Under the pieces are notes generated by a model. It searched no databases. It was not told the DNA's origin and saw only the letters and a program-made list of their open reading frames with translations. Below are positions 1 through 12,291 of a DNA stretch of 64,000 nucleotides, one piece after another. The first letter of the stretch is position 1, and every line of letters starts with the position of its first letter. The translations under genes were made by a program, and so were the position numbers. Origin of the DNA: Archegozetes longisetosus (Eukaryota; Arthropoda; Arachnida; Sarcoptiformes; Trhypochthoniidae); contig JAEMBT020000004.1 of the NCBI GenBank assembly GCA_018873245.2, positions 7,357,073 to 7,421,072 of the forward strand, in the 5' to 3' direction.

Positions 1-424
1 TATCAAAAATCAATCAAAATGGATTTAATGATAAGTTTATAGATGATGAATAAACAAATTGATCTATAAATACAATTGACACGATTGCTGTTCACTTGTT
101 CAAAACAACAGGTATCGGTATCGGTATCGGTATTGGATGTCTTGTTGAGCAATACATAAAATGGGGGCTTATGTAGAGCTTTCTCGAGATAGGAAGAGAG
201 AGAAAGAGAAGCCAAAACTTACAGGTATTGGACAGAACATAAAAGGTAATGTTAAGCAAAATAACCGGATTAACTAAAAATGACCGCAGTTTTGGTCTGG
301 ACCCAAGAAAGAACCCAGCAAAGAGCACTTAGAGGCGGACCACAAAACCTTTGTCGAAATTAAGAGAAGCATGCAAGAAATAAAGCAAAAGCAGAATATT
401 AAATATGCTGAGAGCCAGATATAC
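1..424. other. muscleblind 3' region, no resolved exon
   Basis: AT-rich DNA downstream of the last recognised muscleblind exon. It starts with a donor-like site just below 425 and includes a short hexamer repeat. I cannot identify a further coding exon or a poly(A) site. Confidence 0.4.
111..135. repeat. short (CGGTAT)n tandem repeat
   Basis: About four copies of the hexamer GGTATC/CGGTAT, the last degenerate. On the minus strand it gives alternating Ile-Pro or Thr-Asp dipeptides in spurious frames. Confidence 0.85.
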
Positions 425-3400
425 CATAACAAATTCGTCTGCGGGATCTCGAGCTCGTTTCTTTCCAGCAGCCAACGATGTAGCAGCTTCTGCCAAGACG
501 TGCGATGCGGACGGCTATCAATTGTTATTTAACGTGAAGTAAATTTGTGGTTGTGGTTGTCATATCATATGAATTGAATGTAAAACGTGTCAAAAAGGCA
601 GGTTGGGATCAAAATGTTTTAACAATAAATGTCCATAAGAGCAGGTGCATAACAATAGTAGCAAATAAAGCAGTTCACCACAGCCAGCATAAAGCGGCCA
701 ATAATACATTCAAAAGGAACCGAAAAAGAAATGATTAAAAATGATTAATTTAAAAGTAAGGCTTAAAATATTTTGAGCTGATTTGACAAAGGCATGCATA
801 TATTACTTCAACTACCATTCAGTATATTTCCATCTTTTTTGCCACATTTTTAATTTATAATTCGCTTTCATGATGGGATTGCTTGTATTCGATCTCAAGG
901 ATGGAAAATATGCTCAATTTCAACAAATCATCATTAAATAAGTACTTGACAATTAGGCTCAGACAAAATGCCAAAAGTGTTAGTTTGACTCACAGGACAA
1001 GAGACAATTCGGGGGTTTCGATTGGGTTCATTGTTAAAAGAGTGCAATAGTTTCCAAACCTCGATATTCTCAAATAAAATTCGTGATGACTAGAAAGTGT
1101 CATGACTTTCCCATCATTTTAAATAAAGAAAAAGTTTAGCCTTAGCAACATATGCATGAATACAATTAAGTGGCATATGCAAAATGCATTCCTACCAGAG
1201 CGGCTGCGGCAGAGTTAGCCCTGGTTTGGGCTGCCTTAAGCTGTGCTAAGAGATGCGGCATAGGGTGGAAGTATCGGCACTGTTCACGAGAACAACGGCC
1301 TTTCACGAAATCCATACAGACCGTAACGACGCCATCAGTCGCATCCACTTGTACGTGATCGGGAGGATGTGCGAAACGGCAGTCTGATTCTGCTCGCTTA
1401 CAATTGCCTCTTTGGAATTCACGGCAGACCTGACGAAAGAGTCAAATTTGATTTTAAGCATTGGTTAAATAGAAACTTTTCAATAGTGTTTGTAATATAC
1501 CTCGAGACGGTCTGTGCGAGTTGTTTTGTGGGAGGCAATCAGAGTGGTAGTAGGAACAACACCATAGTTTGTTGTTAAGTGATCAGTGGCTGACATCAGA
1601 CCAGGTAAGACAGCAGCGGGATAAGCACCATAAGCAGAAGCTGACGCTACAGCGGGCAGGTTTGTTACATACGTACTCGTTGCCTACAGAACAAGTTCCA
1701 AAACAATCAATCAAACACCATAGCTCGACTTTTAGCTAAGTTACCATAAGTTACCCCAACTTTACGACTATTACAATTATAAAAGTACACAATATCGCCA
1801 CAAGTAATTAATTTAATGCAAAGCAATTTCTAAGGATGTGATGCAAGCAACAATTGGGTCAAATTTGGATGTTGTTGACTTTCGGGCATAAGTGCCAAAA
1901 ATTGTAAAGACTCAATACGACAGTCAACAACAAGCTGTCACACCCACACACACTTGACAGCCGAGCACACGATCAAATTATTTGAAATTTAGCTATAAAA
2001 ACAAATTTATCACTTCAAATATGCGATGCCATGCAAATTTTTTATATCCTAAATCAAAGTCAATATGTTTGAGTCAATATAACTTAAAAATATAAGTATT
2101 AAAACAGTTTTATCATATCGTTTATTTATAGTACTAACGCGTCTGACGCCTCAGACTGTAGGCTTTAACAGTAAAAATTTGCGTTCAAATCAATAAAAAT
2201 TATTATTGTTTTAATAAAATACTAAAAGTAAAGCATAAATTCTATTAAGAACACTAATAATGATTTGATCGCATCATTAGTAGTTTTTTTCCCAATAATA
2301 AGTTCTCATAATTGCAGCACTTATTCATTAATCTGGCAGTTCTCTGAAAACCAAGTCAGACCATTTCGTATGTATTGCAATAATTATTCCTTTTGTTGTG
2401 CACTAATATTTCATACAAGGCCTTATTATTTTGAATAAATATAATGTTACACAACATCAAACTAAGATATTGGGCTTGAAATTAGAATTTTTTCAAAAGT
2501 AGTCGTTAACTTAGAGAATCATTGGAAACATTGAGTTATTCACGCGAACTTATTTCGATTGTTTGTTTATTCAAAATATTTTTTCTTTCTGTTTCAATAT
2601 TCCCTCGTTGAATTTGTTGAACGAATCATTTAGTTTGGAGAAAAAATTAATCTTGCAAAAAGGCTAGGCAATTGTGAATATACTGCAAATAGGTTTTCGA
2701 ACTTTTAGCAAACTCTCAGATGCATTTCCATTAATTTGCTAAAGATATTACTCAGATTCGCTCACCAGTTACTAAAAATAAGGAAAAAGATAGGAATTTG
2801 GTCACCAAAAATATAACTGAACACATGAATACCAACTCTGGAAACGGGAGTATTTCAAAAGTTAAAAATAAGATCTAATTAATTGTCTTTTACTGAAGGA
2901 CTGATCGATTTATTATTAAGGATTCATAGTTATAATGAGCCTAAAGATCTAGTATATCATTCTTGAACAGCTATTTTCTCTCGACATAAATTGCTTTAAG
3001 AAGACGTGACAGCCATTTGCAGATTGTTTCAAATGTATGAATGACTCAAACACTGAAGAGTCGAAACGAACCACTCCTTCGAGAGTATAGCCAACTTACA
3101 ATTGATTAGGCTCTTCTGCTCTCATATTTACTATCTTATATATTAAGCCATTTATATGACTACATAAATAGTGTGTTTAATTAATCAATTAATTTGATTG
3201 CATAATACAGTCGTGGTTTATATAAACGACTGATTACTTCGTTTTAATCAATTTGTTTCTATTGATTTGCATACTTTCAGTATTATAAAGTTTGTAATCA
3301 GTTAATTACAATATTACGTCATGATTGAACACAACTCTACAAAATGTTAATCAGTAATTGATTGCCGAAAGTGATTATTTTTTCAAATCAGCTATTCAAT

Positions 3401-6400
3401 ATATTATACAAAAACTTTAACTCATTAGGCATTATTCGTGAACAGACTAAATAAGACAGAGCCTTGGATACTAAAAGTATGGCAGATTACTTTAAAATGT
3501 TGAAAATAGGTTCGATAATACAATTTCAATTTGAAGATTCGACCTAAATCATTATTTGATTGGGGACTTGATTACATTCCAAGGATAGTATCTAATGATT
3601 AAAATGAAAAAAGCATAGCATTCAACTTGAACCTTAAACAGCTGAAAACGAGTTATTTTTACATTAAGTTAATTTAAAACTAAACCCAATGTTTTGCTCA
3701 CAAGCTTTGGCTCATTCTCATTATGACACCAAATGATGTTTGCAAAGATATCTGTAATAAATGTTTTTGAATTATCATAATCACAAAATCTTATGATTTA
3801 ATTCTGATTACCACTTATGCCAATACAAGTACAATCATTTGCATTGAACGATAATTGATTTTAGATTTACAATCGTTTGAGCTTAAATTTGAATTTACTA
3901 AACACTAAATATGTATGGAATATGAATTCAAAATAAATGGATAAGAGCTATGAATAGAAAAATGATTCAAGTTTTAAATACTATTCAAAGTAAAATGTGA
4001 ATTGAACATAGTAAAACTAAACACTTCATTTTGGATTACTTAAAACGTATCAATTTAAACATTCGTTCAGTTTGATCGGTAAAATAAATTTCACTTATCA
4101 AGTCTACTTGTAACACATCCAAACAATAAAAGAGTTATTAATAAGTAGTAGCGGCATAAAACTAACAAAATCACAGAATAAATCAAGTCAATCAAGTAAA
4201 TAAGAATTTAAAATATCGAAACTACTTTGATATAAAGTTCGAAAATGTAATTGTCGTACAAACGGATTATATAAATCAATTTGAATGGTGTTCTCTTTCC
4301 TTAAGCTTATCAAACGATCAAAACAACAATCTGCTCCATGAGGCTCAACTTAAATGAGCTCAACATCAGTTTCACTGTGAAAATCAATTATTTGAAACAA
4401 TAATAAGATGTCTGTTGAGAAATTTATTTTTACATTTGCTGACAATTTTTGTATTTTGTTTGTTTGTCATGATAAAAGTTGAACAATTGCCACATTGTTA
4501 TATGGACTTGAGACAACAAGTCACAGTTACTAACAATAACATACTTAAGGGCCTAACGTCAAAACCTTTAAGAATATAAATGGAAAATCGCATTTACACT
4601 GAAAAACAACACTATTTAAAAGAAAAATATATCAGTACCGGAAATCAAAAACTAAGATGTACCTGAATGTTACTAAATGAACAAATAATAAAAGCAATAT
4701 CATATTGAGCTCAGTGCTTCTAGTACACATTCGTAACATGATATGAACCAGCGCTTATCAAACTTTTTCGGCTCGTGGGTCACCTCAACGGTATCATTGA
4801 CGTGATCCCCATAGGCCACAATGCTAAAATTAATGCCTTCACGTATTACCTGCGACCCGCCAAACCGAGTTTGGTATGCGCTAATATAAATTGAGTCGAT
4901 AGATGGACTTCGATCTTATAAAATTTACTACCAATGAGTAACTTTGGTCGAACATTGATTCCCTCTCCTTCTACAAAATGACCACTTAATGCAATGGCTT
5001 TTAATTTTATTTTCTAGTAATTTTATTCATTTAAAAGTATTACTTAATGGAAATTTGACAATTAATCTCAATTGAATGTGTCTAATGTTTCAAACACATT
5101 AGTATCGATTCAAAGTTTTATCAAAAGGTTTTAAACATTGAATGTAAAAAAATTAATTGATTTAAATATAAACGCAGAGTGAATCAAAAATACATTTTGT
5201 CAGATATGCAGTCGTTTCGATATAACGGATCAATACAGAGAAACATGAGATATAAGTTGAACAAAACAAAAGTTTTAAGGACTCCAATTTACTAGCAATT
5301 GATTTATTAATCTATTTAACTAGAAAATTAGTTCATTGATAGTTGTTTGGGGTAAGAATTTTTGAGCATAACTTCTAACATTTGATTAATTTTCGGTAAG
5401 TTGTTGCTGACTTGGCTCGTTTTTCTCAGTTTTTAACCGGATTAAAACTTGTGCTCTGCAATAAGTTCTGTGGCTAATGAAGATATAGAGAAGTGCGTTG
5501 AAGTGACCTCAAAAAACTTATCAAGTCTAGTCTCAGATATCGAGGGTCTCAATCAAATTACTGTTCTTTCACGTAAATACAAAACGCGATAGAATCAATC
5601 AATTATTGATTTGCTGTACTTTAAAATCTTATCAATAGATTTGAAGAATTCGGTCTCTGAATCTGATAAAAGAAAAATCAATTTTATTTTCATGAATACT
5701 TAATGCGTGCACATTATATCAATCCATTTGAATATTTAAAGTGAAAAGTTGAAGGACTATAAATAGAATGAATTTCATCAAAATTCATAATTAGATCATT
5801 GTGTGTAATTAAGATTGAGTATGAAATTGAGTTCACACTAATCTATAAGTAAATTAAGGAATAATTCCGTATTCGAAAACAGATAATAACCGGGATTGAT
5901 ATAACGCCTTTTCACCAGTTTAAATGACTTATGCAGTTTGCTCACCACGAAATACTCTGTAGAAAATTTCAAAGATTTCCTCTCATATGGTATCAGATTA
6001 CAAATTAAGTACTTTTCATGATTTTTTTTCAATATACAGTAGATTTTTCGAAAGATTTAAGAAAATATCTCGTTTCACGGCACTGATAAATGATGATTGA
6101 AAAACACATAAAACAAACTTCAACATATTTTCAGTTGTGATACTGCTAGAAATCAATTTTATTCAGTAATAAAATCTAATAATTTGTATGCATTGAACCG
6201 ATACTTTCACTTTGTTTCAAATGGCATTTCCCTGAAGATTTAGTTGGAAAAACAAACTCTTAATGATAAATTAGAACTTCAATTTATGATAAGCTTTAAG
6301 TCAATTCAATTTAACAACATTAATTAAGCTTAGAGTTATAAGATTGGGCTTAACTTTATCTAAAAACAACACATTATATAATAGTTATTTGTTAGATAAT

Positions 6401-9400
6401 AACATATAAGAAAATAATACAAGAAACGCTATTAAACTTGATTTTTGTCTCGTACGATAGACTTTCGGTGTTTTAGATTGAGATTCTAAAAATACTGAAG
6501 GATATTCTGCTGCTTGGTATCTGGATAAGTTTCAATATTGTACATCGATTAGAATATGAAAGGTTGAGAACTTCTAAAAGCGGTATTAAAACTATTATAT
6601 GAGCAAACAATCCACATCTAAACAAACCTTACAATAATAGCAAAATTGTGATCCTTTGATCTTTGAACCATTCAAACGAAATACATGGAATGTTCTGAAT
6701 ATCGATTTAGTAAATTTTAAACAGTTTAGGAGAACTCAGTTTAAGAGCTTTTAGTATAAAATAGTGCTAATATTAAGAACTTCAATTATTAATCATATGG
6801 TATTGTCAATTGAGATGTAAATTGGTTTCCCTTTCAAAATAAATATAGATTTTCACAATGCAAATTCAAATTAATCATTTATAGCGTCTTAAATGGCAAT
6901 TTTTCAATGCAAATAAAATAATGTTAATTCATTGAAAAATAACTGTATTTTATTCTTTTGAAAATTCAGAGTAAGTTATAGAGTTTGAAAACAATACAAT
7001 AATACTGAAAAGTGAGAGCAATCGTATAAATAGGCTTAACCGCCAAAAGTTTTATAAATGCAATCTTAGAGAAGTTGTTTCGGTGCCATTTCCAGATCAG
7101 ATTATTAGCTGTTGGAAACATGGACTACGAGCAAAGCTAGTGCTAAATGAGCAGTCAATTTGGTTTTTTGTCGCATTGCAATGAATAACATTTATATATG
7201 TATGTGTGTGTATATATATATGTATATATTTGTGCAGTCAGACTAGAATATGGGGGATATACTGTACAACAAACTTGATGGTTCAAAGAGATCGGTTGAA
7301 CTATCAATGAACACAATGAGCAAACTGAAACTCAATTGGGCACATAATGTGATAACAGGGAGGAAAAGAAGGAGCGATTCATGCATACACGTGCAGTCTT
7401 CATTGAAAAAGCTTAAGTAGGGTTTGAAAAAGCAGTAGAAAAGGAAACAGTGGTCAAGTAGAAGGAGACAGAAAAGAGATCAAGTATGAGGAATAGGACT
7501 TTTGCGTCATGTATTTCGGATAATGCCATGGCAAGCGATATGATTTAATAAATGAAGCTTTTGCGGAATGTGCTTACCTTACAGCTTGCAGAAGAATTAT
7601 TGGATGCGGCACTTGCAGCACCATTTAATAAGCTGGCAGTTGCGGCCACTGCGGCCGCTGCCCGTTGTTGGCTCGCTATTTGATGGGCCAAAGTAGGTCG
7701 AGAATATGCACTGAGCAAACTAGCAGTAGTCGGTCCTACCTATTAGTTTGTATACAGAAATGAGCTTTCGTTTGTGTTTAAAGCCAAATAACATGCTAGT
7801 TATATAAATTAGTTTTAAACATATCAGCATTAATAGAAAATCAAACTGAAAATTAGCTTAAATGGCAATTGAGGAAAGCCATAAGGATTAAGCGATCACA
7901 CCTCTGAACCAATGCCACAACTTTATCTAAATTAGAAAATTAATTAACAATAAATTAAAAATCATGGCCTCGTGTCAACCATTCCATGCGTTATGCATGC
8001 CTTTCAGATATTATTTGGTGAGCAAATCAAACAATTATTTCTGTAAAATACCATTGATTACAACTGTACACAAGATATAGTGAGTACTTGTGAAGTTTTA
8101 CAGTTAAAAACCTTAAAAGTAATGGTTCAAATGATGCAATTAAAAATAAGATATATTTGCATGGTTGAGAACACGAAAAGGAGTAATAAATTAGAATGCA
8201 TTTCAATTGCCAAATACAGAGAGAGAAGGTCTTCAATATGGTCATGTTTGCATGTGAAACAGCGTCAGAGTAAGAGCCAGAGAGACTTTGCCACTGAGTT
8301 TTGCTGTTAGACACTTTTGGCTAACAAGTGACACATCGCACATATACTGCAGTTTTAAATATGGTTAGAGTGAGGCAACGCTAAATTTATAACAGATATC
8401 CACCTACGAGTGTTTCCAAATACTTATATTACCAACGAAAAGTATACGATTCGAAAGTTTTACGAAACGCGTTTACAGTCGTTTTCAAGATTAGTTTAGG
8501 GCAAATATAGGACATGAACGATAAACACAAGTTTTACTGCATTAGTTCATAGGTGTGACAATAGGAGAGATACTGTCTCTAGCAATTGCAATATGCCTTA
8601 TGTGTATTCATTGCCTAATAAACTGTAATACTGTTATGCATATATAAATTATGGGTGTATGTGATGCGTGTGCGCTAATCACATATCATAAAGAATAAGG
8701 CATTACTTTTACATACGAGGCTCTATCAGTGTTAGTACCATTTTAACGGTTAGAAACAATCAAATTATAGCGATAGAGCAAATACTGGATCAAAAATCGG
8801 TGTCGAGATATTTGCTTCAATGCTTAAGTTTAGGCAACTTCTAAAACAGGACTAAAACAAGGCTAATACAACACTAACACAGTGTAGCAACTCTGCAAAT
8901 CAAGTGATGCTGAGTGCGATCAAAGTGGTCAAACTTACCACTGGCAGTTGGCCCGTTAGGACGGTCTGGAGAGGCATTTGCTGCAGTAAAGCATTCTTCA
9001 AAGCCAAATGGTTCCTGCCATTGATCAGCAGCTGATCTTTGAGGTGTTGCGGTGGGTGAAAATATTTGCAGGGGGGCTTATCACGGTTGCAACGACCCTA
9101 TCATACCATACAATAGTGAATTAGGCTTGAATCGATGTTCTTATACCTAAATGCTATTTCTATTACGATTATCTCTGCAACTATTGCTTTATGTAACGGT
9201 TTTAATGCAACTTTTGATCACTGATCTAAAGCTATCTTATGTCTCGCTGACAGTTGACTCCACCACTAGAAACACCTGTCATTCATCTATTCTAAGCTAT
9301 AATTTAATAAATGACTGTCATTTAATTTACATTTAAAACTCATTTGATATAGCAGTACCTAAGAATTTTGTTCAAAATAAAAGTGCGTTTAGTGTAAGCA

Positions 9401-9882
9401 ATAATGAATATTTTAAGTGTTTTGACATATACCTTAAATAAACAAAACCTACAACTTTTCATTGCTATTGTTATTGCTTTTGTAAACATGTATTCAATTC
9501 TGAGAAATAAAAGACTAATTACTTATTGTAAAAGTAAAGCAAACAAAACGCTAGTAATCGCTAATATCTGACTCGGTTTCTAAATCTAAGACACAAACGA
9601 GACTAAACAGAGATCCACAAAATTGTATTGATTTATAAAACGAAAGTATTAAAGGTATAGATTAAATGAAAGTAAGATAAGAACTGAAATGATTGGGCAG
9701 ACCTTTATAGAGTCATAGCAAGCAATGACTCTTCCATTTTGGACTTCAACATTATTAGGCGGATGTGCGAATTTGCATTCCTGGTCAGGTCGCGAACACT
9801 TATTTCGTTGATATTCACGACAAACCTCAAGCTGTAACCAACGCGAATCTTTAACATTGGCCAGTGTGTTAACCATTGCCAT
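425..9882 (-). CDS. mbl: muscleblind (MBNL) CCCH zinc-finger splicing regulator, 3' end not resolved
   Basis: Muscleblind/MBNL proteins bind YGCU-type RNA motifs and control alternative splicing and polyadenylation, mainly in the nucleus. Coding exons on the minus strand: 9882-9703, 9097-8939, 7739-7578, 1683-1501, 1429-1196 and 514-425. All joints are phase 0 with GT/AG ends, giving 336 codons so far. Exon 1 starts with ATG at 9882 and carries the first CCCH finger ([15 protein letters not shown], then [12 protein letters not shown]). Exon 2 completes finger 2 ([20 protein letters not shown]). Exon 3 is Ala/Ser-rich. Exon 4 ends in TDRLE, joining [10 protein letters not shown] of exon 5, which holds fingers 3-4 up to [10 protein letters not shown]. 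The last recognised exon encodes an [17 protein letters not shown] segment. Later exons probably lie left of 425 or outside the window. Identity is very secure; the 3' end, any 5' UTR exons and alternative exons are not. Confidence 0.93.
4749..4870. mobile_element. possible hAT-type DNA transposon end (relic)
   Basis: A GC-richer patch inside the long muscleblind intron begins CAGCGCTTATCAAACTTTTT and continues with GGCTCGTGGGTCACCTC. This resembles the common hAT terminal pattern (CAG, then a TCTCAAACTTTTT-like run, then a CG-rich GACC stretch) known from many animal genomes. I could not see the opposite terminal repeat or an 8-bp target duplication, so this is at most a decayed fragment. 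The family name is inference from terminal-sequence resemblance only. Confidence 0.4.
7195..7235. repeat. TA/TG microsatellite
   Basis: Mixed run of TATATG, TGTGTG and TATATATA units inside the long muscleblind intron. Confidence 0.75.
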
Positions 9883-11397
9883 AATATCAACAGATGATTA
9901 GATAGAAAGAGAGTGTGTCTGACAGTCGTGACAGTCTTGGAGGGATTTGAACGATAGCGCAGAAAAGAGTAGAACCGCTGAGACCACCGATGACACCACC
10001 CATGCGTCAGTTAATGGCCAATATTGCAATTGATTTGAGACTAACTGTTTGACACACAAGTCAGTCAATGAGGCAATAGGAGAGCACACAACACATTGAT
10101 CTTGTTTTTTGCAGCTAACAGTTGTGTCACTGTTTTTTCCAAATTAAATATAGCTTTCATTGAGTTTCGTATTCTACTCTTAACTTAAATTAAACTAACT
10201 TTAAATTTAAGCTAACTCTAGACGATTGCTCCCAAGTTTTCGCTCATTTTCTTCTCTACAATTTTACTGAAAATATCTCCGATTGTTTGCATAAGTTTCT
10301 AAATCTCAGTTTTGAACACAATATTCTCTAGATTTGTTGTGACGGCTTTTAAAAACTTGTAGATAACTCTCAAGTATTCCTTCAGATTTCAAATAAGAAT
10401 GAAGGATAAGAGTAAACAATAAAAAATAGAGGCATATATCGACTTGAAAGAGTAGTACATTTCTAAGTATTATTTTGAGCACTAATGGGAGCTTATTTTA
10501 CGACTGATTGCATTAGTATTAGATGTATAGTAGGCCTAATATATTAAGAGTAACTGAAATAAAAATCATATACATAAGTGAAATGACATAACCTTGAGAT
10601 AACACTAGTTATGCGACGAGTTAATACATCATATATGAGAATATGAGACAATACTACAAGTGATCACAGATATTTAACTAAATACGAATAATACTTTCAT
10701 TCCTATTATCACTAACACAAATTCCTATTATATAAGCCCGAATTTGAATAATCATCAAAACAATTTAATACTATTGTCTCTCTCTGTTTCGGTATCCCTT
10801 TCTATGAATTATCTTTTAGTCTAGCCTTAAATGAAAATCGTTTCAATCGTATAATTAGCTCCGAATATGGAAAGTGTGAATAACTGTTAAATTGTTATTC
10901 AACCAAATCATCGATTGTTCGACATATCAGTCATTTGTTATATTTAGCTCTAATATCAAACGATAAGAACTGATTGGCTCTAAGTTTTAAATAAACAATA
11001 GCTTTAAACCCATTTAACGTTTGACCAAAACTGTGACATATTTTGCAGTCGAACTAAATTGAAATACTATTTAAATATGAAAATGAGTGAAGACAAGAGA
11101 TGACATAAAACTATACATAAATCGATAACATATTTAAAAAGCACTAACTTTTTCAGTAACAATTGTGATGCGAACAACCTGGGACCAAAATATGAATTAA
11201 TATGAATTAATATGACTTCCGCTTGTTGTGGTCAACGCATTAGACATAAGACATACGGTTTTGCGATTGGAGTCATTCAAACGATTGTTGACATAAAACA
11301 CAAACAGATTAATTCATTTCATGGTTAAAACAGCACCAGATAATAAATGACGTCTTACTATTAGTTCGATTAATAATAATTCATATGAATAGCAATA

Positions 11398-11422
11398 GTA
11401 ATAATAATAATAATAATAATAA
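11398..11422. repeat. (TAA)n microsatellite
   Basis: About eight uninterrupted copies of TAA/ATA. Confidence 0.9.
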
Positions 11423-11692
11423 CTTAAATATTAATATTCGTTAATGAGTTATCATAACAAACACTGGATTGAAGTGAAGGCACGGTGGAAGACAATCATA
11501 TGAAACAGTGGCTCAGTATTAATGGTTGGGTTCAATCAAATTAAAATATAAGTCAAATAAAAGCGTTTAATTAAATAAAGGGACGAATCAATGGTTCGGC
11601 AAAAGTGATTGGATTAGAGTTAAGGACAATACTAGTGAGTGATGACTGACTCCACGTTGCAGTCAATGCAGTGTTGGCTCACTACTCAATGC

Positions 11693-12291
11693 ATTCAATG
11701 CAGTCTTTTTCAGTCGCTTGTATTCACTGTTTTTAGTTTACACGCAATGAAACGCAACAGAACCTAAAGACTTGTGCAATCGGTAAATGTTTGTGCTCTG
11801 TTTGGGTGTGGCCTCACATTAGATATGCTGCAAGGCTACTAAAGCTGCAACCCGAACCGCACCATGTTTTCAAATTTTCAAACGGTTTAACCGTTTATAG
11901 TGAACCTGTTAATAGCGAATCTTCGCTTACGGTTAATGTTAAGCTCTGTATGGAACATCGAGTTCATAGCTCATTTAGTTCGGATGTTGCGAATCCCTCT
12001 TATAATGAACGCCTTTGGCTGCATCAGGCCTGTTCCTACAAACAAGTTGGAGTGTAACTTGTATTTTGCACGGGTTTTGTTGCTATCAGGTGGAACCGAT
12101 TGCAGCCGAAGTTGCTTGTGTAGGAACAACTAAAACTCGAATTTGTCGGGTTGGACCCGCTCGCCCGACCATTTAATTAGGCTAGTGTGCATCTCTATGG
12201 GTTTAACTCGCTCGACAGAACAGGCTCAGACTCTGTTGCACTCTCTCTCTCTAATATAATGCTATCGTATTATGATGCGATTCAATGCAGT
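11693..12291. mobile_element. candidate inserted element flanked by 12-bp direct repeats
   Basis: The 12-mer ATTCAATGCAGT occurs exactly at 11693-11704 and 12280-12291. The 575 bp between them are clearly more GC-rich than the surroundings. Inside is an imperfect inverted repeat: TGTTCCTACAAACAAG near 12029-12044 against CTTGTGTAGGAACA near 12115-12128. A hairpin follows, with arms GTCGGG at 12145 and CCCGAC at 12164. There is no transposase frame, only an 88-codon open frame starting at a non-ATG codon. It could be a non-autonomous element, a degraded gene fragment or chance. Confidence 0.3.

Larger units (their letters stand above)
1684..7577 (-). other. long muscleblind intron
   Basis: Intron of about 5.9 kb between muscleblind coding exons 3 and 4, with a GT donor at 7577 and an AG acceptor at 1684. 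It is uniformly AT-rich with no long reading frame. It contains a probable hAT transposon remnant near 4749 and TA/TG simple sequence near 7195-7235. Cassette exons could be hidden here, but none is recognisable by family similarity. Confidence 0.75.

Noticed and set aside
11791..12133. Overlapping 88- and 77-codon plus-strand frames
   Set aside because: No ATG-supported conserved protein. They lie in the GC-richer island, where long frames are expected by composition, so I reported the island as a possible element instead of a gene.
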